A DNA stretch of 64,000 nucleotides from Atrina japonica (Eukaryota; Mollusca; Bivalvia; Pterioida; Pinnidae), in contig BROG01000295.1 of assembly GCA_030159075.1 (NCBI GenBank), forward strand, positions 682,001 to 746,000, in the 5' to 3' direction. Both the position numbers and the translations under genes were made by a program. How positions within the stretch are numbered: position 1 is the stretch's first letter; each line of letters opens with the position of its first letter. Below, piece by piece: positions 42,191 to 53,198 of the stretch. Below the pieces are notes generated by a model, which did not search any database, had not been told where the DNA came from, and saw only the letters and a program-made list of their open reading frames with translations.

Positions 42191-42439
42191 GTGATAATTG
42201 TGCGGCCTACTCCACGAAGGCCCATGTTTACGAGCCGTCCACCACCACCACCACCTTACAGGCCTAGTACACCACCAAGAGCAGTTCCATCAGCACCCCC
42301 GATGCCTGAGATGCAGCATGCTATGGCTCAGGCAACTTTGAGGCTTCTCTGGCAACGCGAAATCAGACGGCTAATAGAAGAGAAGGAGGTGGAAGTCTGT
42401 TGGACGGACAGTAGACCCTCTCTTGATGAGAATAATTGA
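42191..42439 (+). CDS. Small Pro/Arg-rich protein of the element (82 aa)
   Basis: The frame opens at GTG (42191); the first ATG is MFTSRPP at about 42224. The N-terminal half is proline- and arginine-rich (SRPPPPPPYRPSTPP), and the C-terminal half is a charged helix (LLWQREIRRLIEEKEVEV). It is transcribed away from the ATPase. The function is unknown; it could be an interaction or nucleoprotein factor. Its intactness beside decayed genes is notable. Confidence 0.4.
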   Translation: MIIVRPTPRRPMFTSRPPPPPPYRPSTPPRAVPSAPPMPEMQHAMAQATLRLLWQREIRRLIEEKEVEVCWTDSRPSLDENN

Positions 42440-42799
42440 ACGGCCCTTTTAAGTGCCATCCATCTTATTCGAAAAGAAACCTTAACTAAAAGTATGCATT
42501 TTTTATGTGTTGTGTCATACTATAGTGGTAAGTAGAACGTATAGTAATGTGAACATTCACCAGCTCTTTACTTGATCGATAAATTTTATTAAACAGAAAT
42601 TCAAACTAGTAAATTCTAAAAATAGTAACTTTAAAAGCTAGAGAAAATATTTAGTTAGACCTCTGAGATCTCATTTGGCATCCGAAGCTCGAAGAGTCAA
42701 CATCGTCAGAAAAATGCTCTGGGTGAGTGTTTAATTTTTTTATTTGATATACAGAAGTACAAAAACAATATGAAATAATACAGATACTGTTTTCACTGT

Positions 42800-43045
42800 C
42801 TGAACTTTGACACTTGTTGAAAGGACGTAAGTGAACAACTTCATACTTTGCAACTTTGTAACTTTTGTACTTTGTCACTTTGAGACTTCATAACTTAGAA
42901 CGTTGCACACGTTGCAACTTTGAAACATGAGAACGTTACACTTGATCACTTTTCAAACTTTGAAACATGAGAACGTTACAGACTTGATCACTTTGCAAAC
43001 TTTGAGAATGTTACAGACTTGATCACTTTGCAAACTTTGAGTACG
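42800..43045. repeat. Short tandem repeats with CTTTGCAACTTTG / GAACGTTACA motifs
   Basis: ACTTTG, CAACTTTG, AAACATGAGAACGTTACA and GACTTGATCACTTTGCAAAC units recur with irregular spacing within the right inner part of the element. Confidence 0.7.
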
Positions 43046-43255
43046 TTACACACTTCATGTTCAGTGTATCTCTCCTGTCGTGAGATTAATCAGTCTCTCG
43101 TATCCGGTAAAATGAAGTATCCCTCATTAGCCGGGATTCCCTGTCTATCCACGAAACTAGATATCTCATATATCCATATTCAAGATGGCTACACTTCCTA
43201 TACTTCCGGTTTCACTGCCCACCCCTTCCTTGGTTTAATGTATACAGGACATATA

Positions 43256-43440
43256 GAGTAATCTCCCTTTATTCTGACCCTAGAATCTATACAGAATGAT
43301 CTCCTTTTTGTCCCACCCATACAGTCTATACTGAATGATCTCCCTTTTGTCCTACCTATAAAGTCTATCCAGAGTGATCTCTCCTTTGTTCCAATCCTAG
43401 AGTCTATACAGAGTGATCTCCCTTTGTACATACTCATAAA
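43256..43440. repeat. About 39-bp tandem repeat, 4-5 copies
   Basis: Units of AGAGTGATCTCCCTTTTGTC then CTATAAAGTCTATAC-like sequence lie just inside the right TIR. Confidence 0.85.
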
Positions 43441-43533
43441 CTCTAGTCTTAGTACAGGGATAACATGTTCAAGCTTGACTCGCAGTTACGAGCCTACTGC
43501 TTCTCGCGCTTGCACACTTGATACGGGATCGGC

Positions 43534-44058
43534 AACTCTCGCCGACTGTGGCGACACCTACTACTGATTTCACTCCAAGTCTCAAACCTGGAAAACCTAA
43601 AGTTTCGGTTCTAAAAATAGATTCACTCTCAGTTCAAAACTGGAAAAACCCAACTTCTATCTTTAACAGCTGACTGAAAAAACCCAACTTCTAGATTTAG
43701 CAGCTGCCCTCTTGTGAACTCACGTGACCCCTCGTGACCCTGCCCTCTTATTGGCTCGTTATCCAAGATAGCCGCCTCCACAACCTCTTACTCCCGGTCA
43801 TAGACACACCCCCCGAGCTCAACGATTGGCTCTCCTCCTTATTGCCATGACAACATGACCTCACTTCCGGTAGTGCGTACCTCCGTTATTACCTCTCTTA
43901 CGGTATGACGCACTTCCGGTTATGACGTCACAGACGGCTCCATAGCGCGCCATTTGAATTAACCAATCAAAGCCCAGGATTCTGGTGACATCATCAACAG
44001 CGTGACTGGTGCGCCCCCGGGCGGGAAAATTCAAATGGCACGCTATGGAGCTGCCTAT
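43534..44058 (-). repeat. Right terminal inverted repeat of the 7.6-kb element
   Basis: Inverted partner of 36441-36927. The outermost 120 bp again fold back on themselves: GGCTCCATAGCGCGCCATTTG against CAAATGGCACGCTATGGAGC. It contains a second copy of an AACTTCTA block (AACCCAACTTCTATCTTTAA and AACCCAACTTCTAGATTTAG) absent from the left copy. Confidence 0.88.
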
Positions 44059-45363
44059 AACTTCTTGTAATGTTGCCAAATGCTTATCCTAACTTGTGGG
44101 TGAACATAAATGGTTTGGTCTGTTTGTTTGTCAGTAACTGAAAATTCTGACCATTTGGCAAAATATTTGCATACAGGAAAGTTTGAAAATGATATGTCTG
44201 AAATGATGGGTTTTTTGTGATTGTATGATATAAAGGACGCAATGATAAGTGAATAAATAATAATAATAATAATTGGTATTATAACACATTCACCACCAGA
44301 TGCCAACTCTAGTGCAATAATTGAGCCTTTATGGGATCTGGCTCTATAAAGCAAATAAATAACTATACTTTAAATAACTAAATCAATTACTGATATAACA
44401 ACAGAGGCATGTACCCATGAAAATTCACTAAGTCAGTCTGTTATATCATTAGGAGGTGTCGCCCTTAAAGAATTTTTATACATGTATATAAAAGATGGAA
44501 CCTCCTGAGATGATACAGGCTACACCTCTCTTAAAACTAACAATGCTATACTAATTGTTCTGGCCTTGAAACATAAGATCACACACACAATTAAACATAA
44601 TCTTGCTAAATTTAGTGAAGCAGATGTAGTAATATATGAGGTACTGGGAAACTCCCAAGAAAGTTCACTTTTCCCATATAACATAGGTTCTGTCAAAGAT
44701 GATCCCAATCTACAAACATTCTGGTCATTCTTAACTGTTCGACTATTTTCTTCAAGCTGAAGTGAGCCTTAGCGGTACTTGTTGGGTCGACCTGAAGAGC
44801 ATGAGTCGTAACCATAGTGATAGAACCATGATTATGCTAAACATGTTGTACTGAATTCCAAAGTCCCCTACAAAGATATAAAAATGGAAAAAGACTATTA
44901 AAGGTGTGGTGAACATGTCGTGGAAATATGAACCGATTGTTATTCAAATTTTCTAGCACTACTACTGTACATTACATTTGCAAAAAGGGCTGACTACACT
45001 ACATCAGTAACACTTTATCCACAAAAAGGGCTGACTACACCACATCAGTAACACTTTATCCACAAAGAGGGCTGACTACACCACATCAGTAACACTTTAT
45101 CCACAATTTTCAGAGAAAAAAAATTGTGCTCCCAAAAAACTATTAACATAATGACTAGACATTTATGGAATTCAACATACCTCTTGGCCTACAAAATTGA
45201 AGCTACTTAAACTGAAACAAGACATGAGAAAACAATATCCCTATCGACTTATATGTCAAGACCATTTTACCATCAGATAATACTGTCTGACAAAGATAAT
45301 TAAATATGTCCACGTACATCCTAATTAATCCAACTAGGACAAATATATACATAATCATTATCT
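44059..45363. other. Flank between the two large elements
   Basis: AT-rich, with a short AAT microsatellite at about 44255-44275 and a 41-bp tandem repeat (AAAAAGGGCTGACTACACCA, about 3.5 copies) at 44983-45105. Small open frames on both strands at 44520-44760 are not recognised. A 3' LTR for the Gypsy copy was looked for here and not found. Confidence 0.5.
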
Positions 45364-45744
45364 CTACTCACAATATACATGTGGCACAGAAGTGTAGAAA
45401 TATGAGAGGGTTAAACTTGGTATTATTATTTTACCTTGAGCTTCATTCTCAGTCTGACCTTGAACTTGGGTATTCTGGTTCTCAACGTGACCTTGATTTG
45501 TATCCTGCTTACATTGCGTTTTTGGAGGAAATACAGATCTTGTAACCTCTGGGTCATGATATCGTTTCAAATTTGGAACGTTCATCATGGAAACATGTAA
45601 CTTGTTGTCTGTCCACCTACGAAGTTGGTAAGTGTAATTTGGAACCAGTTCAATAATTCGGTATGGACCTTCTGATTTGTTGTAGAGTTTACTAGATAAA
45701 CCCTTGGGAACCTTATTAACTTTTATTAATACTTTTTCACTCAT
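45364..45744 (-). pseudogene. Gypsy integrase C-terminal region
   Basis: KVPKGLSSKLYNKSEGPYRI and LVPNYTYQLRRWTDNKLH, then HVSMMNVPNLKRYHDPE, match the C-terminal SH3-like end of Gypsy integrases, with a hydrophilic tail. The upstream core is missing. Confidence 0.8.
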
Positions 45745-45840
45745 TTTAAAATCTGGAATACAATGTATTGGAATTCAAATCATGCCTTATTTTATTCTGT
45801 TCCTGATGCCAGGCTGTATTTTCTCTAGCAATTTTGCCAA

Positions 45841-46026
45841 TTACTTCATATTTTCTAAACATTCCTTAATACAAGCCTTAGCATTTCTACTCATACTTTT
45901 TAGTGGTTCTAAAGCAATGTCATATGGAAGACTCATTTCCTCTCCAAAAACCAACAAGTATGGTAAAAATTCTGCAGAATGCATAGATGGCAACTTGCGA
46001 TAAGCCATCAAAATAGATGAAAGCAA
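45841..46026 (-). pseudogene. Gypsy integrase core fragment (3' part)
   Basis: MAYRKLPSMHSAEFLPYLLV and FGEEMSLPYD match the segment after the last catalytic residue of Gypsy integrases (AYR...T..PY.L.FG....P.D). It is offset in frame from the downstream C-terminal piece. Confidence 0.78.
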
Positions 46027-46099
46027 GTCTGGCCACTTTCCCTGGGTATTTCCACAGTAAGCTCCGAGAGATTGTGAAAGAGTGCTCTTCTGCCTTTCA

Positions 46100-46196
46100 A
46101 CTACAGTGAAACTTGTATATAACGACTTTAAGTAGACAAGAAAACCGGTCTTTTTGGGGAGGTGGTCTTTATATAGAAATTAATTTGTACACAGAT
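46100..46196. mobile_element. CAGTGAAACTTGTATA MITE fragment inside the Gypsy remnant
   Basis: CTACAGTGAAACTTGTATAT, AGACAAGAAAACCGGTCTTT and GGGAGGTGGTCTTTATATAG match 3966-4063 closely. Only the left half is present, exactly where the integrase catalytic core should be. Confidence 0.65.
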
Positions 46197-46521
46197 GGTT
46201 CACCTAGATTGTTAGAGTCTACCTGACTTTCGTCCTCTTCATCTAATGATGTATGCACATGTGCAAGAAATGGAATTTCATTATCATACAAAAAGGTCAC
46301 CTGTATACAGCAGTTGTCCTCAAGACTTACCTCATTGTCTGAAATCTCCTCGGTGACTTCATCAATTACTAACATAACAGGCATGGTCTGAGTGCTCACC
46401 GCTGTCCCTACTTTTATTGGTAATTCTATTTGTAGGCCTGATAATACATTTGAGACATTTGTTCCATTGTCTGTATGCCTATAGAGGTGACATTGGTAAC
46501 ACATTTAACTTTTGTACTCAC

Positions 46522-46881
46522 CTAAGGTTTGTCTGGATTACCAATAACTTCAGATTCGAGTAAATTTGTCTGTGTACTCACCGACTCACCAATTTGCTGT
46601 GGGGTCCTGGACGAAGGACTGATATTAGGTGGAATATTTTCAGCTGGCTGTTCACCTACACAGTTTATTTCTGACTCACTTACCTCACCTGGGTAATCTC
46701 TTCTACTGAGAGCATCAGCTACACCATTGCTCTTTCCTGGTCTATGAATAATCTGGAAGTTGTACTCCTGTAGCTTCAGAGCCCAATGTTCCAAACGACC
46801 TGTGTGTTTAGCTGTTTGAAGCCAAACTAAGGCTTTATGGTCAGTCAGTACAGTTAATCGACTGTGACCAGGTATGGGCAA
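46522..46881 (-). pseudogene. Gypsy RNase H domain
   Basis: It contains LTVLTDHKALVWLQ, GRLEHWALKLQEYNFQIIHR and GKSNGVADALSRRDY, the conserved end of the Gypsy RNase H domain. The N-terminal half of the domain continues upstream (46882-47100) with frame breaks. Confidence 0.85.
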
Positions 46882-47406
46882 TTAGTAGCTACACCATCTA
46901 AGACTGCCAAGCACTCATTCTCAGTAGTGGTAAACTACTTTTGTTCAGCAGAAAGTGACTTACCTCCATATGCAATAACATACTCTCGTTTCTTATCATC
47001 AATTTGACCTAAGACATAGCCAACAGCATTATCAGAGGCATCATATGTTGAAATAAATGATCTTGAAGTGTCAGGATAAGCCAACATGGGGGTTGAAATT
47101 AGTTTCTCTTTCAAGGTGTTGAAAGCTACCTGATAATCTTCTGACCATGTCTTTACTTAAAAGTGAATTAAAAGGTGTTGTAATTTAGGCAAAATCTTAT
47201 ATGAACCTCCGATAATAATGGGCCATGCTTAAAAACTCCGTACATGTTTCTGAGTATTAGGTGTAGGGAACTCACTGACAGCTTTTGTTTTCTCAGAATC
47301 TACACGCACACCTTTGCGAGAGATAATATGGCCTAAAAACGTAACCTCTTTGACTGCAAAGTGACATTTATCTGGTTATAATTTTAAATTTGCTTCTTTC
47401 AAGTGG

Positions 47407-47911
47407 TCAAAAACTTGGGCTAAAATGTTTCAAGTGTTCGTCAAATGAGCGCGAGAAGATCATAATGTCATCTACATAAACTAGCACTGATTTCCAATTT
47501 AAACCACGTCGCACATTAGACATAAAGGTTTGAAACGAAAATTGTGAGTTAGTAAGTCCAAAAGGCATGTGTTTCCACTCATAGACTCCGTCTTGAGTTA
47601 TAAATGCTGCCTTCTGCCTTCTATCCTCATCAAGCTGCATCTGCCAGAATCCAGACATTAGATCTAAATTGTTAAAATAATTTGCTTTGACTTCACCTAT
47701 TGCATCAAAAACAGTCTCTAAATACGGAAGTGGGAAGGACATGGATACTGTAACCACATACAAACCGAAACTGACCATTCTTTTTCTTAACCAAAACATC
47801 TGGCGAATGCCATTCCGAATTTGACGGCTGGATTATGTCGTGTTTCAATAATTCTGAAACTTGATTCTCAATTACTTCAGAAGTAAATTTCTGTAAACTT
47901 ATGATAGTCAC
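47407..47911 (-). pseudogene. Gypsy reverse transcriptase, frameshifted
   Basis: Two overlapping frames: ENQVSELLKHDIIQPSNSEW and VLVKKKNGQFRFV (47705-47911), then a frameshift and YFNNLDLMSGFWQM, WKHMPFGLTNSQFSFQ and VYVDDIMIFS (47407-47799). The YVDD catalytic box is at 47467-47478. The thumb region downstream is broken. Confidence 0.88.
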
Positions 47912-47931
47912 AAATCTTAGCCACCATTGTT

Positions 47932-48243
47932 CTATCGATGACTTCGGTTAAATTTCTCCGGTCTTACCTTGGGTGCAGGTGACACAATTGTTGGTATTGG
48001 TGGGTGAAAGTCAGGAACATATAGCGGGCGCATGTGATCCTGGAGTTGTTTGATCTGCCCCTCTCGTGCTTGTGCCTCCCTATGTTCGCACCTTCTGACT
48101 TCCTCCTCCTGCTCTTTAGCCATTTCACGTCCTTCTTGAAGGTTTTGGATTTCTTTCTCCTTTTCCTCCAACTCCTTCCTCAAGCGTTCTAACTGGAACT
48201 TTGCAGCACTTGATGCCCCTGCTATATTCGAAGGTGTCGACAC
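47932..48243 (-). pseudogene. Gag-like coiled-coil N-terminal piece
   Basis: 103 residues beginning MSTPSNIAGASSAA, then a heptad-like ERLRKELEEKEKEIQNLQEG coiled coil and a Pro-rich PDFHPPIPTIVSPAP end. Its position upstream of RT suggests Gag, but capsid and zinc-knuckle segments are absent, presumably deleted. Confidence 0.5.
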
Positions 48244-49688
48244 CCTCCCCCTTAGGTTATATATGAGGTTTCTTCATATACCTCTGGGATATTTGGATTG
48301 CTCCACCAGTTATCGTGTCCTAACTTATGTCTCTTCTGCGACAACGACTTATGATTTGGGGATATTGACTCGCTGGTAGCTGAGATCGAGGACCCTTTTC
48401 TCTCAATGTCCAGACAAAATAGATTTGGGACAATTGCAAAACTGAAAAAAAAGACACAGGGAAGCGCTTAGTAAAATTCGATGTCACTTTATTGCGGTCT
48501 CCGATTAGAATGACCGAGATAGGGGACGCAATCTATCTCGGAGACCCACGCTTCCCTGGCTAGGTTTTTAGCCAACCATGGTCTACCCTTCGGTCCTTTT
48601 AGTTCCTTTGTATTAGAACTATTTCCTAAACCCAATATTTGCTAACTCAAGGTCATTTGACTGCCTGATGGCTGGACACTGTCCATTAGCAATTAACACC
48701 AAATGGAATTTTCCCTTGACAAAAGAGAATACCCCGACACTTGAGTCTATATTGGCTTTTAAGAAAAACTCCTAACCAAATTACCTACAAGTCGTAGTGT
48801 CATAGCATTTATTTCAAACGGATAATAACACTTTTATATTCAGCAATTAACAGAAATTCTTTCTAATGTCGGCAAAGACACCACACCTTTTAATCACACA
48901 GAAAAAAAACATGGAGATCTGTTACCTATTGTATTTTTGTAAAAAAAAAAACAAAACTTTTAGCCCTATTTAGTTATTATTTCAGAAAATAATTTTGATG
49001 AGAAAAAAAACCTGAATACCTTTTCTTAACAAATGCATATTTATACAGGTATATATAGGCCCTATGTATAAATAAATATTATTTATATTATATATAATTA
49101 ATTTTCTACTAAAGAAATGTAGTCCTTAATCATAACAAGTAGTCATGCACGTTGTATATTTTATTTGATAAAATAAAATATATCGGAAAGGACAGTATCT
49201 TCTAGCTTTCAGACACAAAAATCGCCATTTCCCCGTGGTCCAGGGTATGCGCCCAGAAATGTTCAATTATTAAAGCTCAGAGAGTTAATTATCACATTGC
49301 GACTCGTTATAATTCCGGCCAAATATTGCATTAAATTGACATGCGTATCTTTTGTTAAAAATAGGAGTATCGGCAATCACAAATGCATGAACATGATAAG
49401 GGAGTCCAGAAATTTTTTGATTATTAAAAGTTCTGGAATGCCTTATTCTGGATCCCAGAGTGTTAATAATGTATTTAAAAAATGGAGAAAGTGTGGGGAG
49501 AGGGCACCCCTTGGCCGCCCAGATACCTACACTTACATGTAATTTGTGTAAATAATTGGTAAGATAAAACTGACAGTGTTAGTACAATGCAAAATTGCCA
49601 AGTTTACAAATAAAAAGTATATGGATACAAGATAAAGAAAACGAATATGTCTATACCGAAATGATGGGCAAGGAAGGAAGAGTATATA
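48244..49688. other. Gypsy 5' flank and anonymous AT-rich sequence
   Basis: The first about 330 bp may contain remains of the 5' untranslated region or LTR (a small inverted pair CGGTCTCCGATTAG / CTATCTCGGAGAC near 48500-48545). The rest has poly-A runs and a block shared with 35663-35715. The 81-residue open frame at 49297 is not recognised. Confidence 0.45.
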
Positions 49689-50007
49689 CATAGGCGTCGG
49701 AACCGGGGGGCTAGGGGCTATCTTTTTTGCAAAGATAGACATATGTGTTGAAAATTGGGGCTTAGCCCTCGGACGTTTCTGGCGTGCGTGTGTTTTAAGT
49801 TGGTTTAGCCCCCCAACTTTCAATTTGCTTCGGACGGAACCGGGGGGGGAGGGGGGGGCTAGGGGGCTTAGCCCCCCCCCCCCCCCCATTTTGGGCAAAA
49901 ATAGACATAGGTGTTGAAAATTGGGGCTTAGCTCCCAGACGTTTCTGGCGTGTGTGTGTGTTTTAAGTTTGTTTAGCCCCCCCCACTTTCAATTTGCTTC
50001 AGACGCC

Positions 50008-50011
<4 letters not shown>
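49689..50011. mobile_element. MITE with CATAGGCGTC termini (doubled copy)
   Basis: It starts CATAGGCGTCGGAACCGG and ends CTTCAGACGCCTATG, in TA-rich surroundings. Inside, AATTTGCTTCGGACGGAACC at about 49820 looks like a right end joined to a left end, so two copies are in tandem. It is related to 32632-32840. Long G and C runs (GGGGGGGGAGGGGGGGG; C13) can form hairpins. Confidence 0.75.

Positions 50012-50064
<53 letters not shown>
50012..50064. repeat. (TA)n microsatellite
   Basis: About 26 TA dinucleotides directly follow the MITE end, as is common for elements targeting TA-rich sites. Confidence 0.95.
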
Positions 50065-50070
<6 letters not shown>

Positions 50071-50638
50071 CGTAATTGTTTTTGTCGAGAGTAGCGAGGT
50101 ACGAAGATTTTGGTCAACTACTGCGCTTTGAAAAGATCAAGTAGATCTATTTTTAAAAAATCTGGCTGTGTGATAAAAGAAATTACGTCAAAAAGTGGGG
50201 CATAATATACTTGTGCCCCCCTCCCCCGCTTCAAAAGTGGGGGACACGTGACCCTGCTGCCCCTTGTCCTACACCCGTGTCATGGTACACTTAACTGGGG
50301 AAGGCCTTTGTGTTAGTAAATAAATTCTACAGATTTTACCCACGTTATATATCACCTTCAGATCTGTCAAAGTTGCAATTCTTTTTATTACAGTCAATTT
50401 TTAATAACCATGATAATGATACTATGTAATTCGGACCGAAAATTTATAAACGGAGACCGGGTCAAAAATGTTAACATTATCGGTCCAACCGGCCTCAAAA
50501 TGTGTCTGGTCGGACCGTTTATTATAAGACACCAGACTCCAGAGGTCCAGACACATTTTGATGCCGGGTCGATTATTATACGACAGTGTACTTGTATTTT
50601 AAGCTGTTCATATTTCTAAAGAAAACGTAATTTTAAAA
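50065..50638. other. Intergenic, no gene recognised
   Basis: A palindromic piece at about 50430-50585 (GGACCGAAAATTTATAAACG, later GGTCGGACCGTTTATTATA) may be another small foldback repeat. A 69-residue open frame across it is accidental. Confidence 0.45.
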
Positions 50639-50639
50639 A

Positions 50640-50853
50640 GGGGCCTCCGTGGCCGAGCGTTTAAATCACACGGCCTCTCACCTCTGGTTCGAATCCCGCT
50701 AGGGTCATTTCGAATTAAGTGGGAAAGTTTGCCAGTTTTCTTGCGGAAGGTCGGTGGTCTTTACCCGGGTAACCGGGGTTTCTCCTCCACCATTAAAAAC
50801 TGGACGCCGACTGAAAAATTGTTGAGTGTGGCGTAAAACAAAAAAATCAAAAT
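50640..50853 (+). mobile_element. tRNA-derived SINE (Leu/Ser-like head)
   Basis: The head GGCCTCCGTGGCCGAGCG contains an A box (TGGCCGAGCGTT) and GGTTCGAATCC is a perfect B box 35 bases on. The body has GGTCGGTGGTCTTTACCCGG and the tail GTTGAGTGTGGCGTAAAAC, a SINE 3' end widespread in molluscs. It ends in A-rich sequence. Confidence 0.85.
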
Positions 50854-51821
50854 CAAGTAATTTAAAAAATAAAATTATTTGTAATTACAAATTATAGGCT
50901 TCCGAAGGTAGAGTTTCTACGGCAAACGATTTTTCTCCTAACACCGGGGACAACGAGGCAATGCCATAAGTCATTTCCGGAATATCCGATGTTGGTTCAT
51001 AGATATATACATTTGACTTCCGAATGTCAAACCTTGAAACGAGTCTCTGTTTTTATGGTTGCTTTGAAATGGAAATGAGACTTCAATGAACCAGCCGATT
51101 TACCTGTATTCGTCGATTAGTTGACATGTAATTAGTGGAAAGGAGGATAACAGAACATTTTTTTTTTTAATTTAGATAACGTTTAACAATGAGTTAGATA
51201 AATTGCAGTTACGTGCGCTCCGATTCTAGTCATGGAATTTTTCCGAGAAAATGATAACAAATATCCCAAAGGAAGTTAATTGAATTACGCATTAGATCTA
51301 AATAGGAGCCCACTGTAGCACACATTTTAACATTGTGGTAAGTGTAAATGCTTTCGTTCTGTGTTGTAAGACTAGAGATATTTGTAAAAATACGATATAT
51401 CTGGGAATCGGATACCAATATGATAATTAATATGTTGTTATCTTGACGGTTACCCAGTTCACTGTGATTCAGTGATTAAAGGAAGGGGGGTGGTAACACA
51501 TAGAGACCCATGACATATATATGCCTAGTGGCCACATCCTATGTATTTCTGTACTTGAATTAAGACCTATATCGTAAAGATTAAATACAAATAATTCATA
51601 ATTTATTCATTACTTCACTCAATATATTTCACTAATTCAGCCACAGTGTAGCATCCAGATATAGATGATCTATCGATGCATGTAATGTTAGAGTCTAGTA
51701 TCTCGATAATTTCTGTTGAAGTGTTGAGGTCTGATGCTATTAATAGACCCTTTCACGATAACTGCATTCCTGTAACTTTGGGTGACACAGGACTGCAGTT
51801 AATGTGTAAGGGTCTTTATGA
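50854..51821. other. Intergenic, no gene recognised
   Basis: Mixed-composition unique sequence without splice-bounded open frames or clear repeats. Confidence 0.5.
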
Positions 51822-52261
51822 CAGGGCTTTTTCTATCCACGTAGCCGAAATATGGCCCATTCCCAATGCGAAATGCATGTATTTTCCCCAAATTTGATGA
51901 AAAAAATTCTCAATTTGATGATGAGCTTATGACCATAATGAGAAAAAAAACCTGTCTGGTGGAATTAGAGGGAGCCCCCCCCCCCCTGAAAACTTGCCTT
52001 TTTTCTTTTTTAAATAGAAAAAAGTGAATAAAGTTTTTGTCTATAAGCCAGAAAATGGCCTCTTGGAAATTTTAAAATAAAAAAATTTCCCTACACTGAA
52101 TCCAGACAAAGGCTTCACAGATCTTTTAAAAATAAAACATTTTCTGGATCCCACTTGAATTGCTCTTGTAGCATTTATGTTCATTGAAACTCAAGGATTT
52201 TTGTGTGTGAATAATTAGTCAATTAATTTAATGCAATATTTGGGAATGGGGAAAAGCCCTG
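51822..52261. mobile_element. MITE with CAGGGCTTTT termini, 440 bp
   Basis: The left end CAGGGCTTTTTCTATCC and right end GAATGGGGAAAAGCCCTG are inverted repeats. An inner block, GGCCCATTCCCAATGCGAAA, recurs at 62285 in gene B intron 2. CAGGG-type ends suggest hAT, but no 8-bp duplication is visible. Confidence 0.6.
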
Positions 52262-53198
52262 GATCAAGGGGCAAACATAGTCCTATAACACAGGACATTA
52301 GGTGTCGATATATACATTTTTTATTTCCTTTTTCAGTCATTTTGTTATATACATGTACATATGCTATTTTTATTTAATTAATATTTTTACTGTCAAACTG
52401 CTGCAGGTCAAGAAAAATTAAAAATGTGCATATCGGCAGTAAATTTGATTTTTGAAATTTTATCTTGAGAACTTAGTCTTGAACCCAAAGTCATCACCAA
52501 ATTCCACTTCAGTTTCAGGTTAAATTCATCAATGAAATTTTTTTAACGGTAAAGAGATCATAATCCAGTGTCTGGAGGCTATTACTAATTAGTCCAGAAT
52601 TCTGTCCCAATTTTAGATTAATTTTTTGCGAAATCAATCTGCTTTTGAGAAGAATAAACAGTGTGATTTATTAGGGGAATTCAGGCATATTTTCTTTCTG
52701 AAAGCAGAAAAATGGGTCTATGGATTTAGAAATTTCAAGTGTTTTAATTTCTGAAAGATATTTAAAACCTGACCCATTACAATCCAACATTTAGTATTAA
52801 TTGTACTGGTTCTGTAACATTTCTCAGAGGAATTGTGAATACGGGTATAACTAATAAGATGTAGGATTTGTGAATACGGGTATAACTAATGAGATGTAGG
52901 ATTTGTGAATACGGGTATAACTAATGAGATTTTACAGGATATTTCCCTAAATGTCGTCTTCTTATACATTTTGAAGGGACGTACTGCAGCCAGAAAATGA
53001 AATTCCCATCTAGAATAGATTGTTATATTGATTTATCTGTATTTCTCCCAACTTTTATTTTCACGTGGTGGGAGAAGTAGTATCATGATGGCATGAGAAA
53101 AAAAAGATTATTAATCTTTTAAATCAAACAAACAGGATATAATCATAATTTTTAATTCATAATAATAATTAATTAATACATAAGTTTTACCCAATTGG
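52262..53198. other. Intergenic with a 35-bp triplication
   Basis: At about 52830-52925 GGATTTGTGAATACGGGTAT followed by AACTAATGAGATGTA occurs three times. The rest is AT-rich and unrecognised. Confidence 0.55.

Larger units (their letters stand above)
36441..44058. mobile_element. 7.6-kb TIR element, Polinton/adintovirus-like, decayed
   Basis: Long inverted repeats (about 490 and 525 bp) beginning ATAGGCAGCTCCATAGCG bound a segment that is less AT-rich than its flanks. Inside are a broken A32/FtsK-type packaging ATPase (minus), small basic protein remnants (minus), a zinc-finger-like C-terminus (minus), a Pro-rich plus-strand ORF and several internal repeats. The ATPase family points to Polinton/adintovirus-type elements, virus-like DNA elements with TIRs. 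No DNA polymerase B, integrase, protease or capsid gene was recognised, and 7.6 kb is about half the usual Polinton size, so it is degraded or non-autonomous. Flanking 6-bp duplications are not clear (AATCAT and ATAACT if it begins AG). Confidence 0.68.
45364..48243 (-). mobile_element. Ty3/Gypsy LTR retrotransposon remnant
   Basis: On the minus strand, in order: Gag-like coiled-coil N-terminus, RT, RNase H, spacer, a piece of integrase and the integrase C-terminus. The RT-RNaseH-integrase order is the Ty3/Gypsy order. Gag joins RT almost directly, with no nucleocapsid or protease, and the integrase catalytic core is missing. Multiple frameshifts and stops show it is dead. No pair of LTRs was identified. 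Confidence 0.85.

Noticed and set aside
36441..44058. The 7.6-kb element as a simple MITE-flanked composite, with the terminal foldbacks being two independent MITEs
   Set aside because: Inverted similarity extends about 490 bp inward from each end, well beyond the about 115-bp foldbacks, so the foldbacks are part of one pair of long TIRs. Not fully excluded.
49533..49898. 121-codon minus frame with Gly/Pro-rich N-terminus
   Set aside because: It is a translation of the G- and C-run MITE at 49689-50011 and its flank.
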